The position numbers and the translations under genes were made by a program. Source: Comamonas sp. NLF-1-9 (lineage in GTDB: Bacteria > Pseudomonadota > Gammaproteobacteria > Burkholderiales > Burkholderiaceae_C). Taken from it: a DNA stretch of 64,000 nt. Of this stretch, positions 27,202 to 35,666 are shown one piece after another. Under the pieces are notes generated by a model. It ran no database searches. It saw nothing but the letters and a program-made list of their open reading frames with translations, and was not told the DNA's origin. The stretch is from positions 2,294,001 through 2,358,000 of the forward strand of contig NZ_CP078069.1 in the NCBI RefSeq assembly GCF_019195435.1. Direction: 5' to 3'. The number at the start of each line of letters is the position of its first letter. The stretch's first letter is position 1.

Positions 27202-28839
27202 TCATGCTGCGGTGTCGGGCTCGGCGCGGCGCGCCATCGCCAGGGCAAAACCCAGCAGCACCAGCAGCACGCCGGTGCCCCAGGCATAGCGCGCGTATTT
27301 GACAGACTTGACCGAGCCGCCGCTGTAGTCGGCCCAGACGGCGCGCAGATGGCCGCCGGGCAGGCCGGCAATCGGCGCCTCGGGGTCGCCTACGTGCAGC
27401 TCCAGGCGCGCGCCGGAACGCGACGAAGTCATGACATGCACGGGCACGTCGGTCACGATCAGGCTGCCTTGCGCGCTCAGCTCACCGAGCGCGTACACCG
27501 CCACGTCCGAACGGGTAGCGGGCAGCGCCGAAGTGCCTATGCCGCTGCGGCCATGGTGCCATTTGTCAAAGCCCACGCCCGCCCAGGTCGTGTGGCGCCC
27601 CTGCGGCTGCGCCACCATGGGGCGGCTCGCGGTCAGGGTGTAGGTGCGGCCGTCGGCGCCGGCCACGCTCGCCTGGATCTGCACCCCGTCGTGCGGCGGC
27701 AGCTCGGTGCGGTGCGTATTGCGGTTCTCGACCGTCATCGACAGCTCGGCGCTGCCTGCCGCCACGGGCTCGGCGTCCAGCGCCACGCCCCGCTCCACCG
27801 CAGCCGGGCCGACGGACTGGATCGTCGTGCGGTTTGCCTGCGGGCCGGTGTAGGCGTAGGCGACCGCGCCCAGCGCGAGAAGCGCCGCCAGCGCAAGTGC
27901 CATGCCGGGCCTGGACCAGGGCCGCAGCGGCACGCGGTCGCGCGTCCAGGGTTCGCGGTACCAGCGGGAGGCCAGCAGCATGGCGACGACAGCCAGAATC
28001 TGCGCGACAGGCAGCAGCAGCAGGAATTCCTCGCGGTAGGACAGCCACTCAACCACTGCCGGCGGCGGGTTCTCGGCGAACAGGCGCAGTGAGGGATTGG
28101 GCAGGCCGACAGGCGAGAGGTAGTGACCGTAGGCGCTGAGCGCAAAGCCCAGCATCACGCCGCCCGATACTGCCGCCACGCGGTCGGTGCCCGCCAAAGC
28201 CCACCACAGCAGGATCAGCGGCGTGAGCACCGCCGTGCGCACGATGAACCAGGTCAGCCCCGGGAACTGGCCGACCAGCCAGGTCTGCAGCAGTCCGAGC
28301 ACGACGACGACCGCCACGGCAAGCACCAGCGCCAGCGTGGCGGCCGGGCCCAGCGGCGTCGCCGGGCCGCCGGCCTGGGCCTGGGCGCGGGCGCGTCGGG
28401 AGCGATCCCACAGCCACAGCGCCAGCGTATAGCCAAGGTAGTAGACACCGAAGTGCACCGGCAGCCCGGTGATCCAGGTGCGCTCGAGGTCCAGCCACTC
28501 GGGTTGCCCCGGCAGACCGATGGGCGAGAGCGTCCAGTAGTAGGTAGTCAGCAACAGGATGTGCACGAAGGTCAGCACCGCGCCCCGCTTCAAGCCGACG
28601 CCGAACCAGGCCGTGCCCACGCCGAAGACCGTCGTCATGAGCAGCGTATCCGTCACCCAGTAAGTCCAGTAGGGGTCGTTGCCCCACAGCATGGCGTGCG
28701 CCACGGCCGCGTCGGCAAACATCGCCAGCAATGCCGCCAGCGCGACGAACTTGACCAGCTCGGGCAGCGTGAGCGGCTGCCTGAGCGGCGCGCGCCCCGT
28801 CCCAAGGGGCACACGCCGCCCCTGATCCATCGTTGCCAT
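27202..28839 (-). CDS. Large multi-pass membrane protein of unknown function
   Basis: This 545-residue protein is not recognised. Residues 25-345 hold about eight to ten membrane segments. Among the loops are MLWGNDPYWTYWVTDTLLMT and GHYLSPVGLPNPSLRLFAEN, rich in aromatic residues and histidine. Residues about 350-515 form a beta-rich, presumably extracytoplasmic domain (TMVENRNTHRTELPPHDGVQ region and KWHHGRSGIGTSALPATRSD). One last helix follows (YAWGTGVLLVLLGFALAMAR). It stands alone with no same-strand partner. An enzyme or transporter with a sensor-like outer domain is possible. Confidence 0.75.
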   Translation of the reverse strand: MATMDQGRRVPLGTGRAPLRQPLTLPELVKFVALAALLAMFADAAVAHAMLWGNDPYWTYWVTDTLLMTTVFGVGTAWFGVGLKRGAVLTFVHILLLTTYYWTLSPIGLPGQPEWLDLERTWITGLPVHFGVYYLGYTLALWLWDRSRRARAQAQAGGPATPLGPAATLALVLAVAVVVVLGLLQTWLVGQFPGLTWFIVRTAVLTPLILLWWALAGTDRVAAVSGGVMLGFALSAYGHYLSPVGLPNPSLRLFAENPPPAVVEWLSYREEFLLLLPVAQILAVVAMLLASRWYREPWTRDRVPLRPWSRPGMALALAALLALGAVAYAYTGPQANRTTIQSVGPAAVERGVALDAEPVAAGSAELSMTVENRNTHRTELPPHDGVQIQASVAGADGRTYTLTASRPMVAQPQGRHTTWAGVGFDKWHHGRSGIGTSALPATRSDVAVYALGELSAQGSLIVTDVPVHVMTSSRSGARLELHVGDPEAPIAGLPGGHLRAVWADYSGGSVKSVKYARYAWGTGVLLVLLGFALAMARRAEPDTAA

Positions 28840-29414
28840 GCTGATCCTCCTGAAAAACTACCCCGCGCCTTTTTTTGCAAACCGCCCCGCGCCAGCTTGG
28901 GGTCGGGCTCTGCCGTGCAGCCGGCAAGGGCCTGCGCGCAGGCCACGGACGCGCCGCAGCACAGAGCAAGGGAAGGCGGGGCAATCGGAGTGCCCGCCAA
29001 GGCGCCAGTGGACGCGGCGTCTGCCGCCGCGTGGTGGCCCCGCTACCAGAAGCTGTGGACACGCTGGAACCAGGTGAGAGCCGTGGGCAGCATCGCCGCG
29101 GCCGCATGCGCGATGCTGGCCTTGCTGCGCTGAAGAATCGGCGCCGCGACCGCGCACCGAGCGCGCCGCCGTCGACACGGGGGCAAGAATATTTCGCGGC
29201 CCTGCCCCTTGCACGCCGTGCGCCAGCCGCTATCATTTCAGAGGCATTGCTGGCGCGACGGAAGGCACGATCTGCTCCCTCGGCGCCAGCACCTGCGGCC
29301 CGCAACCCGCCTGGCGGGCGCGGCGTCGATCGCGGCAGGCGCGCTCGGCGCAGCCGGTTTCGGCATTTCTGGCGAACCCGCAGCGCCGAGGCTGCTGCGA
29401 CAAGGAGTACTTGC
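28840..29414. other. 575-bp intergenic region with a decayed coding fragment
   Basis: The region lies between the large membrane protein (leftward) and the DUF4870-like gene (rightward). Apart from a possible DUF1772 remnant at 29005-29133 I see no gene. Confidence 0.4.
29005..29133 (+). pseudogene. Possible C-terminal remnant of a DUF1772-type membrane protein
   Basis: One frame reads PVDAASAAAWWPRYQKLWTR, then WNQVRAVGSIAAAACAMLAL and LR before a stop. The WxRWNxVR motif followed by a final Ala-rich helix is how DUF1772 (anthrone oxygenase-like) proteins end. The N-terminal helices of such a protein are not seen upstream, so this looks like a decayed fragment. The family match is from memory. 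Confidence 0.35.
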
Positions 29415-29762
29415 ATGAACGAGGTCGTCGCCCTGAGCGAGAAAGAAAAATCGGCCAAATCGCTCACCGCCGTCATTTACGCGCTGTACGCCGCGGCTTT
29501 CCTCGTGGGCATCACGAGCATCGTCGCCATCGTCATGAATTACCTCAAGAAGGACGAGGTGGCCGGCACCTGGCTGGAGAGCCACTTTCGCTGGCAGATG
29601 CGCACCTTCTGGTACGGCCTGCTGTGGGGCGTGATCGGCATGGCCGGCGTCGTGGTGCTGGTGGGCTGGGCCGTGCTGCTGGCCAATGGCGTGTGGATCA
29701 TTTATCGCATCGTCAAGGGCTTCTTGAACCTCAACGACAACAAGCCGATGTACCCGGCCTGA
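29415..29762 (+). CDS. DUF4870-like small membrane protein
   Basis: The 115-residue protein has three membrane segments: LTAVIYALYAAAFLVGITSI, FWYGLLWGVIGMAGVVVLVG and an amphipathic last one, VWIIYRIVKGFLNLND. This is the arrangement of the DUF4870/Tic20-like family. The C-terminal NDNKPMYP motif is also typical. The ATG is preceded by AAGGAG at 29402-29407. The role is unknown. Confidence 0.78.
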   Translation: MNEVVALSEKEKSAKSLTAVIYALYAAAFLVGITSIVAIVMNYLKKDEVAGTWLESHFRWQMRTFWYGLLWGVIGMAGVVVLVGWAVLLANGVWIIYRIVKGFLNLNDNKPMYPA

Positions 29763-29961
29763 GGCGTCTGCGCGCCGCGCTGTCGGCCGCCCTTGCGCAT
29801 GGCGCCTGGCGGGTACGCGCGCTGCCTGCGCCGCACGCCGCTCGCCATGGCCGGCGACCACTGCCTGTTCGTGCAACCCCCTTGACGCGGGAATGCGGCT
29901 TGCTCCCACGCCCCTACGGCGCCCGCGAAGGCTTGCGGGCCCCGAAGGAAAGGAATCACGC

Positions 29962-30477
29962 ATGCCCCAGCAGTCTCACCAGCATTCACAGGAATCCATG
30001 GATCACGGCGGGCATGCGCACCAGCGCCCCTATCTCATGCTGTGGGTCAATCTGGCCTTGAGCCTCATCGTCATGTATGTGGTGATGTTCACCATGATCA
30101 ATGGCTGGGCAGACTTTCACAACAACATCAACATGCTGTACATGGCGGTGACGATGTGGGCGCCGATGGGCATCTTCATGCTGCTGACCATGGGCGGGAT
30201 GTATTCCAATCGCAAGGCCAATCTGGTGCTGTACATACTGTTTGCGGTGCTGACGGCTGCCTCCTTCTGGGCCACGCGCTCGCAGGCGCTGGTGCACGAC
30301 CGCCAGTTCATCCTGTCCATGGTTCCGCACCACTCTGGCGCGATACTCATGTGCCGCAAGGCGACGCTGCAAGACGCCGAGCTGATCGCGCTGTGCCGGC
30401 AGATCGAGGCCGGACAGCGCTCGGAGATCGAGCAGATGCAAAACATTCTTGCGCGGCTTGAGGCGCAAGGCCGCTGA
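29962..30477 (+). CDS. DUF305 domain membrane protein
   Basis: The 171 residues start with a His-rich segment (HQHSQESMDHGGHAHQRP) that could bind metal. Three membrane helices follow (about 27-110), then the DUF305 helical motif HDRQFILSMVPHHSGAILMC and a Glu/Gln-rich C-terminus. DUF305 proteins often accompany copper or other metal resistance, but no such genes are adjacent. Confidence 0.85.
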   Translation: MPQQSHQHSQESMDHGGHAHQRPYLMLWVNLALSLIVMYVVMFTMINGWADFHNNINMLYMAVTMWAPMGIFMLLTMGGMYSNRKANLVLYILFAVLTAASFWATRSQALVHDRQFILSMVPHHSGAILMCRKATLQDAELIALCRQIEAGQRSEIEQMQNILARLEAQGR

Positions 30478-30610
30478 GTCGGCGCGCACCTGCAGTGGCC
30501 GCTTGCCCCATCGGGGGCACATCCGGCGGACAATCGCTTGTCCCGACACCTGCCGCGCCCGCCGCCATGCCAACGCCGGGCGGCACTTGCCGCAATCGCC
30601 GGGAGGACCC

Positions 30611-31006
30611 ATGCCCTACATCCAGCTTGACGTGACGGCCCACTATGCCGCGCCCCTGAAGCAGCGCCTGGCCAAGGCCTTGATGGCGAGTTACGCCGAA
30701 ATCATGGCGACGGACCTGCGGCGCATTACCGTGGCGATCCGGGAGCTGGGCGAAGGCGGCATCTGGCGCACGATGCAAGCGGGCGCCGACCCCGAGCCGG
30801 CAGCGATGCTGGTGCTGGACATCCGGCGCGGGCGCACGCCCGAGCAGCGGTTGCGCGTGGCCCGCGCGCTGTGCGCCCATTGCGTCGAGATGCTGGACAT
30901 CGCACCCGAGCGATTGAATGTGGAATTCACCCAGCACGCGGGCGACGAGATGGTGCATCCGGCGCTGGGCGGCTTCAGTCCCGAATGGCAACCGGGCGAG
31001 CTGTGA
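30611..31006 (+). CDS. Tautomerase family protein (4-oxalocrotonate tautomerase superfamily)
   Basis: The 131-residue protein begins MPYIQLDV, so removal of Met would expose the catalytic Pro1 of this superfamily. It spans two beta-alpha-beta units (second near residues 64-105, AAMLVLDIRRGRTPEQRLRV), the double-length form seen in cis-CaaD-like members. The substrate is unknown. It has a GGAGGACCC ribosome binding site just upstream and precedes an lrgA/lrgB pair by 28 bases. Confidence 0.83.
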   Translation: MPYIQLDVTAHYAAPLKQRLAKALMASYAEIMATDLRRITVAIRELGEGGIWRTMQAGADPEPAAMLVLDIRRGRTPEQRLRVARALCAHCVEMLDIAPERLNVEFTQHAGDEMVHPALGGFSPEWQPGEL

Positions 31007-31034
31007 CAAGCCCGCGCCGCAGGAAAGGGGAGAC

Positions 31035-31394
31035 ATGATCGGAGCGATTGCAGCGCTGCTCCTGATGCAGCTGGCGGGCACCTTGCTGGTGCAGTTTCTG
31101 CGCCTGCCGCTGCCGGGGCCGGTGCTCGGCATGTTCCTGCTGTTCGCCTTGCTGGCGTGGCGTCGCCAGGTGCCCGAGGCGCTGTCGCGCACCGCGCAGA
31201 CGCTGCTGGAAAACCTCTCTCTGCTGTTCGTGCCCGCCGGCGTGGGCATCATCGCCCACTGGCACGAAGTCGCGGGCCAGGCCGGGCGCATTGCCGTGGT
31301 GCTGGTGCTGGGCGCGGCGATCACGCTGGCGGCGACCGCTTGGACGCTGCACTGGCTGCTCGCGCGCGCCCGCACGCGCGGCCTGCAGGACTGA
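31035..31394 (+). CDS. CidA/LrgA family membrane protein
   Basis: This holin-like protein of 119 residues has four membrane segments. It contains FLRLPLPGPVLGMFLLFALL, the family signature, and LLENLSLLFVPAGVGIIAHW. CidA/LrgA proteins pair with CidB/LrgB and modulate murein hydrolases or carry pyruvate. The partner gene follows 3 bases downstream. Confidence 0.9.
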   Translation: MIGAIAALLLMQLAGTLLVQFLRLPLPGPVLGMFLLFALLAWRRQVPEALSRTAQTLLENLSLLFVPAGVGIIAHWHEVAGQAGRIAVVLVLGAAITLAATAWTLHWLLARARTRGLQD

Positions 31395-31397
31395 TCC

Positions 31398-32114
31398 ATG
31401 CGGCTGAACGCTATCTGGGTCTACCTGGCGGACCAGCCGCTGCTGTGGCTGGCGCTCACGGTCACGCTGTTCTGGCTGGCGCGGCGCCTGTACCTGGCTG
31501 TGGGCGGTCTGGCGCTGTGCAACCCGGTGCTGGTGTCGATTGCGGCCATCGTCGGGCTCTTGCTCTTGAGCGGCACCGACTACCAGACTTATTTTGACGG
31601 CGCGCAGTTCATCCACTTCCTGCTCGGGCCGGCGACCGTGGCGCTGGCCGTGCCGCTGGTGCAGCAGCTGCCGGTGCTCAGGCGTAGCCTGGCGCCGCTG
31701 TCGCTGGCGCTGCTGGTGGGCGCGCTCACGGGCATCTTGTCCACGGTGGCGCTGTGCTGGCTGCTCGGCGTGGATGCACGCACGCTGCTGGCATTGCTGC
31801 CGCGCTCCATCACCACGCCGATCGCGATGGGGGTGTCCGAGCAGATCGGCGCCAGCGCCGAACTGACCGTGGTGTTCGTGGTGATCACCGGCGTGCTGGG
31901 CGCGGCCTTCGGCGTGCCGCTGCTGGGCCGCCTGATGCGCAAGGACCCGGTCGCAGGAGGCTTCGCGCTGGGCGTGACCTCGCACGGCATAGGCACGGCG
32001 CGGGCGTTTGAAGTGAATGCACAAGCCGGTGCCTTTGCCGGCCTGGGCATGGGGCTCAATGGCGCCCTGACGGCAATCCTGATACCGCTGCTGGTGTGGC
32101 TGCTGGGGCTGTAG
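31398..32114 (+). CDS. CidB/LrgB family membrane protein
   Basis: The 238-residue protein has about seven membrane segments. It contains PRSITTPIAMGVSEQIGASA and LGVTSHGIGTARAFEVNAQA, the conserved LrgB motifs. It is the partner of the LrgA-type gene just before it. Whether this pair controls autolysis or pyruvate uptake here cannot be read from sequence. Confidence 0.92.
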   Translation: MRLNAIWVYLADQPLLWLALTVTLFWLARRLYLAVGGLALCNPVLVSIAAIVGLLLLSGTDYQTYFDGAQFIHFLLGPATVALAVPLVQQLPVLRRSLAPLSLALLVGALTGILSTVALCWLLGVDARTLLALLPRSITTPIAMGVSEQIGASAELTVVFVVITGVLGAAFGVPLLGRLMRKDPVAGGFALGVTSHGIGTARAFEVNAQAGAFAGLGMGLNGALTAILIPLLVWLLGL

Positions 32115-32219
32115 CGCCCGGGCAAGCCCGCCCATCGACAGCCGTATTCTTGAGCAGATTCGCCCGACTCCAGCAGCGACCGCCGTCCGGCTTCCGGCGG
32201 CATCGAGCAGGCGCCGGCG

Positions 32220-33737
32220 CTACAGGCCCAGGTGCTGGCGGCGCAGCGCGGCGTTCGCCATGAAGCCGGCCATGTCGCCCGCGTGCACCACGCGGCCCTG
32301 CTCCAGCACTACCACGTGGTCGGCTACGCTCTGGGCGAAGGCCAGGTTTTGTTCGCACAGCAAAATGCCCATGCCCTGGGCCTTGAGCTCGCGCACAGCG
32401 CGCGCCATCTGCTCGACGATGAGGGGCGCCACGCCTTCCGAGGGCTCGTCGAGCAGCACCAGATAGGGCTGGCCCATCAGCGTGCGCGCCACGGTGAGCA
32501 TCTGCTGCTCGCCGCCGCTCATGCGGGCGCCGGGGCGGTCGGGCATTTCGCCCAGATTGGGAAAGAGCGCAAACAGGCGCTGCCGCGTCCACGGCGCCAG
32601 CGGCGCGCCGCCGGGCCAGCGGCGCGGTCTCTGGCGGCCGGTTTCCAGGTTTTCCAGCACCGTGAGGTCGCCGAAGATGCGCCGCTCCTCGGGCACGTAG
32701 CCCAGGCCCGCGCGGGCGATGCGGTGGGCGCTCCAGCGGCCGATGTCCTCGCCCATGAAGTGGCGGCTGCCGCTGCTGCGCGCCATCAGGCCGGCAATCG
32801 CCTTGAGCGTGGTGGACTTGCCCGCGCCGTTGCGCCCCATCAGCGCCAGCACCTCGCCGGGGCGCACCGCAAGCGACACGCCGTGCAGCGCCTGCGCCGC
32901 GCCGTACCAGGCGTGCAGGTTGTGCACGCGCAGCAGCGGGGGGCGCTCCATGTGCCGTTCGGCCACGGGCAGGGCGGGCGGTGATCCGGGCGCTTGCAGG
33001 CCGCTGCCCAGGTAGGCCTGCTGCACCTGGCGGCTGGCGCGCATGACGGCGGGCGGGCCTTCGGCGAGCAGCTCGCCGCGCACCATCACCGCGATGCGGT
33101 CGGCATGGGCGAAGACCACGTCCATGCTGTGCTCGGTGAAGAGCACGCCGATGCGCCGCTCGCGCGCCAGACTGCGCACCAGCTGCATCAGCGCGCCGCG
33201 CTCGGCCGGGGCCATGCCGGCAGTGGGCTCGTCCATCAGCAGCAGGCGCGGCGCGCCCGCCAGCGCGAGGGCCAGCTCCAGGCGCTTGACGTCGCCATAG
33301 GCAAGTTCGCTGCAGGGGCGCTCGGCCTGAGCTTGCATGCCCACCTGGGCCAGCAGGGCCAGCGCGTCCTGGCGGCGGTAGTCGCCCGCGCCGCGCCACA
33401 GGCCACGCCAGCGGCCGTCGTGCGCCAGCAAGGCCATTTGCACGTTGGCCAGGGCGGTGAAGCTCGCGAGGGTTTCGGCAATCTGAAAGGTGCGGCCCAC
33501 GCCCCGGCGCGCCAGCGCGCGCGCGGCCAGGCCGGTGATGTCGGCGCCGTCCAGCAGCACACGGCCCGCGTCGGGGCGCAACTGGCCGCCGATGAGCTGA
33601 AAGGTGGTGCTCTTGCCCGCGCCGTTGGGGCCGATCAAGGCCAGCAGCTCGCCCGCCTGCAGTTGCAGCGACACGCCTTGCACCGCATGCACGCCGCCGA
33701 AGGATTTGCGCAGCCCGCTGGCCTGGAGCAAGCTCAT
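32220..33737 (-). CDS. Fused LivG-LivF branched-chain amino acid type ABC ATPase
   Basis: Two complete ABC ATPase domains lie in one 505-residue chain. The LivG-type domain is at 1-243, with Walker A GPNGAGKS at 36-43, signature ELAYGDVKRLELA at 144-156 and LLLMDEPTAG. The linker is at about 244-262. The LivF-type domain starts near Met263, with Walker A GRNGAGKS at 301-308, signature RMSGGEQQMLTVA and LLDEPSEGVAPL. No stop or frameshift separates them. The start overlaps the stop of the fused permease (ATGA). Together with that permease it makes a four-domain transporter from two polypeptides. Confidence 0.92.
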   Translation of the reverse strand: MSLLQASGLRKSFGGVHAVQGVSLQLQAGELLALIGPNGAGKSTTFQLIGGQLRPDAGRVLLDGADITGLAARALARRGVGRTFQIAETLASFTALANVQMALLAHDGRWRGLWRGAGDYRRQDALALLAQVGMQAQAERPCSELAYGDVKRLELALALAGAPRLLLMDEPTAGMAPAERGALMQLVRSLARERRIGVLFTEHSMDVVFAHADRIAVMVRGELLAEGPPAVMRASRQVQQAYLGSGLQAPGSPPALPVAERHMERPPLLRVHNLHAWYGAAQALHGVSLAVRPGEVLALMGRNGAGKSTTLKAIAGLMARSSGSRHFMGEDIGRWSAHRIARAGLGYVPEERRIFGDLTVLENLETGRQRPRRWPGGAPLAPWTRQRLFALFPNLGEMPDRPGARMSGGEQQMLTVARTLMGQPYLVLLDEPSEGVAPLIVEQMARAVRELKAQGMGILLCEQNLAFAQSVADHVVVLEQGRVVHAGDMAGFMANAALRRQHLGL

Positions 33738-35638
33738 GTACGCGCCTCTTTTGCTCTATTTTTGGTAGCTATCAGCGCTTGCAGGTTCTGCGTTACACCC
33801 GAAATTCCTTGTGGAAACACCAGAATCAAGAGCAGCACCACGCCGCCCAGCACCGCCCGCCACCAGGGCAGGGCGCGGGCCACGCTGTCGTGCAGCCAGG
33901 TGAAGGCGGCCGCGCCCACCACCGGGCCGGCCAGGGCGTGCACGCCGCCCAGCAGCACCATGACCAGCGCATCGACCGAGGCGCTGACCGAGAGCACGTC
34001 CGGTGCGGCCCCGCCCTTGGAGAAGGCAAACAAGGCCCCGGCCAGCGCCGCCGCCGCCCCGGCCAGGGTGAAGGCCGCCCATTGCACGCGCCGCGTGGGC
34101 AGGCCGATGGCCTCGGCGCGCTGCACCGAGTCGCGCGCCGCGCGCAACGCCCAGCCAAAGGGCGCGTGCAGCATGCGGCGCAGGCCGTGGACGGCGCCCG
34201 CGCACAGCAGCAGCACCAGCCAGTAAAAGCCCGCGCCCGCGCCCAGCCAGGCGGGCGGCCACACGCCGGTGATGCCGTTGCTGCCTCCGGTGAAGTCGTC
34301 CCACTGGAAGGCCACGGCCCAGGTGATTTGCGCAAAGGCCAGGGTCAGCATGGCCAGGTAAATACCGCTCAGGCGCATGCAAAACCAGCCATAGACCAGC
34401 GCCCCGACGGCACCCACCAGCACCGCCAGGGCGAGCGCGGCGACGAAGGGCAGATGCGCCGCATGCACCAGCAGCGCGGCGGCGTAGGCCCCGAGGCCGA
34501 AATAGGCCGCATGGCCAAAGGAGTGCAAGCCGCCCGGCCCGACGATGGCCTGCAGGCTGGCAGCAAACAGCGCGGCGATGGCGATTTCGGTCAGCAGCAC
34601 CACCGCGTAACTCTGGCTGCCCGCCCACAGCGGCAGCGCGGCCAGCAGCGCAAGCAGCAGCCACCAGGCCCATCGGCCCCAGGCGCCGGCTTGTACCAGG
34701 CCGGGCTGCTCGGCTGCAGAGCGCAGCACGGCGTCCGGGCGGCCCAACAGACCCCAGGGCCGCCAGACCAGCACCACGGCCATGACCAGAAATTCCGCCA
34801 CCAGCGTGAGCTTGGGAAAGGCCACGGTGAAGGGCCCGAGCTGCACCACGCCCAGCCAGATGCATACCGCCTTGAGTTCGGCAATCAGGAGCGCGGCCAC
34901 GAAGGCGCCGGGTAGCGACCCCATGCCGCCTACCACCACCACGACGAAGGCGCTCGCGACCATGGGCAGGTCCAGCTCCAGATTGGCCGGCTCGCGCGGC
35001 AGTTGCAAGGCCCCGGCCAGGCCCGCCAGCAGCGCGCCCAGCGCAAACACCGCGGTAAACAGCCAGGCCTGCTGCACCCCGAGCGCCGAGAGCATCTCGC
35101 GGTCTTGCGTGGCCGCGCGCACCAGCGTGCCCCAGCGCGTGCGCCGCAGCAGCAGGGTGAGCGCCAGCAACACCAGCGGCCCGGCGGCGATCAGAAACAA
35201 GTCGTAGCTGGGAAAGCGGCGCCCCAGGATGCTGACGGCGCCCGCGAGCCCCGGCGCACGCGGTCCGAGCAGATCTTGCGCGCCCCAGAGCCAGAGCGCG
35301 GCATCGCGAATGACCAGCACCAGCGCGAAGGTGGCCAGCAGTTGCAGCAGCTCGGGCGCGTGGTAGATGCGGCGCAGCAGCGCAATCTCGATCAGCGCGC
35401 CAAGCAGCCCGACGGCCAGCGGCGCGATCAAGAGCGCGGGCCAAAAGCCGATGGCGCCGCCGAGCTGCTCCACGCTGCTGTAGGCCACATACAGCCCCAG
35501 CACATAGAGCGAACCGTGCGCGAAGTTGACGATGCGCGTGACGCCAAAAACCAGCGACAGGCCGGCGGCGACCAGAAACAGCGTGGCGCCGCCCGCCAGG
35601 CCGTTGAGCAGCTGAACGAGCAGGCCCGACAGATCCAT
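33734..35638 (-). CDS. Fused LivH-LivM branched-chain amino acid type ABC permease
   Basis: Both permease subunits are in one 634-residue protein. Residues 1-290 are LivH-like (LSLVFGVTRIVNFAHGSLYV, the family signature, then FVVVVVGGMGSLPGAFVAAL). Residues about 320-615 are LivM-like (AIVGPGGLHSFGHAAYFGLG, LALAFAQITWAVAFQWDDFT partly split, and VMVLLGGVHALAGPVVGAAA). About 16-18 membrane segments are expected. The last residues (NLQALIATKNRAKEART) are encoded by a copy of the short dispersed repeat, which forms a non-family tail. Confidence 0.92.
   Translation of the reverse strand: MDLSGLLVQLLNGLAGGATLFLVAAGLSLVFGVTRIVNFAHGSLYVLGLYVAYSSVEQLGGAIGFWPALLIAPLAVGLLGALIEIALLRRIYHAPELLQLLATFALVLVIRDAALWLWGAQDLLGPRAPGLAGAVSILGRRFPSYDLFLIAAGPLVLLALTLLLRRTRWGTLVRAATQDREMLSALGVQQAWLFTAVFALGALLAGLAGALQLPREPANLELDLPMVASAFVVVVVGGMGSLPGAFVAALLIAELKAVCIWLGVVQLGPFTVAFPKLTLVAEFLVMAVVLVWRPWGLLGRPDAVLRSAAEQPGLVQAGAWGRWAWWLLLALLAALPLWAGSQSYAVVLLTEIAIAALFAASLQAIVGPGGLHSFGHAAYFGLGAYAAALLVHAAHLPFVAALALAVLVGAVGALVYGWFCMRLSGIYLAMLTLAFAQITWAVAFQWDDFTGGSNGITGVWPPAWLGAGAGFYWLVLLLCAGAVHGLRRMLHAPFGWALRAARDSVQRAEAIGLPTRRVQWAAFTLAGAAAALAGALFAFSKGGAAPDVLSVSASVDALVMVLLGGVHALAGPVVGAAAFTWLHDSVARALPWWRAVLGGVVLLLILVFPQGISGVTQNLQALIATKNRAKEART
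33752..33790. repeat. Dispersed GATAGCT/AGCGCTTG repeat, copy at the LivHM C-terminus
   Basis: CTATTTTTGGTAGCTATCAG followed by CGCTTGCAGG is a half copy of the repeat family and codes for the permease tail on the other strand. Confidence 0.5.
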
Positions 35639-35666
35639 GCGGCGGCGCGCGCGTGCAGAGCGCGGC

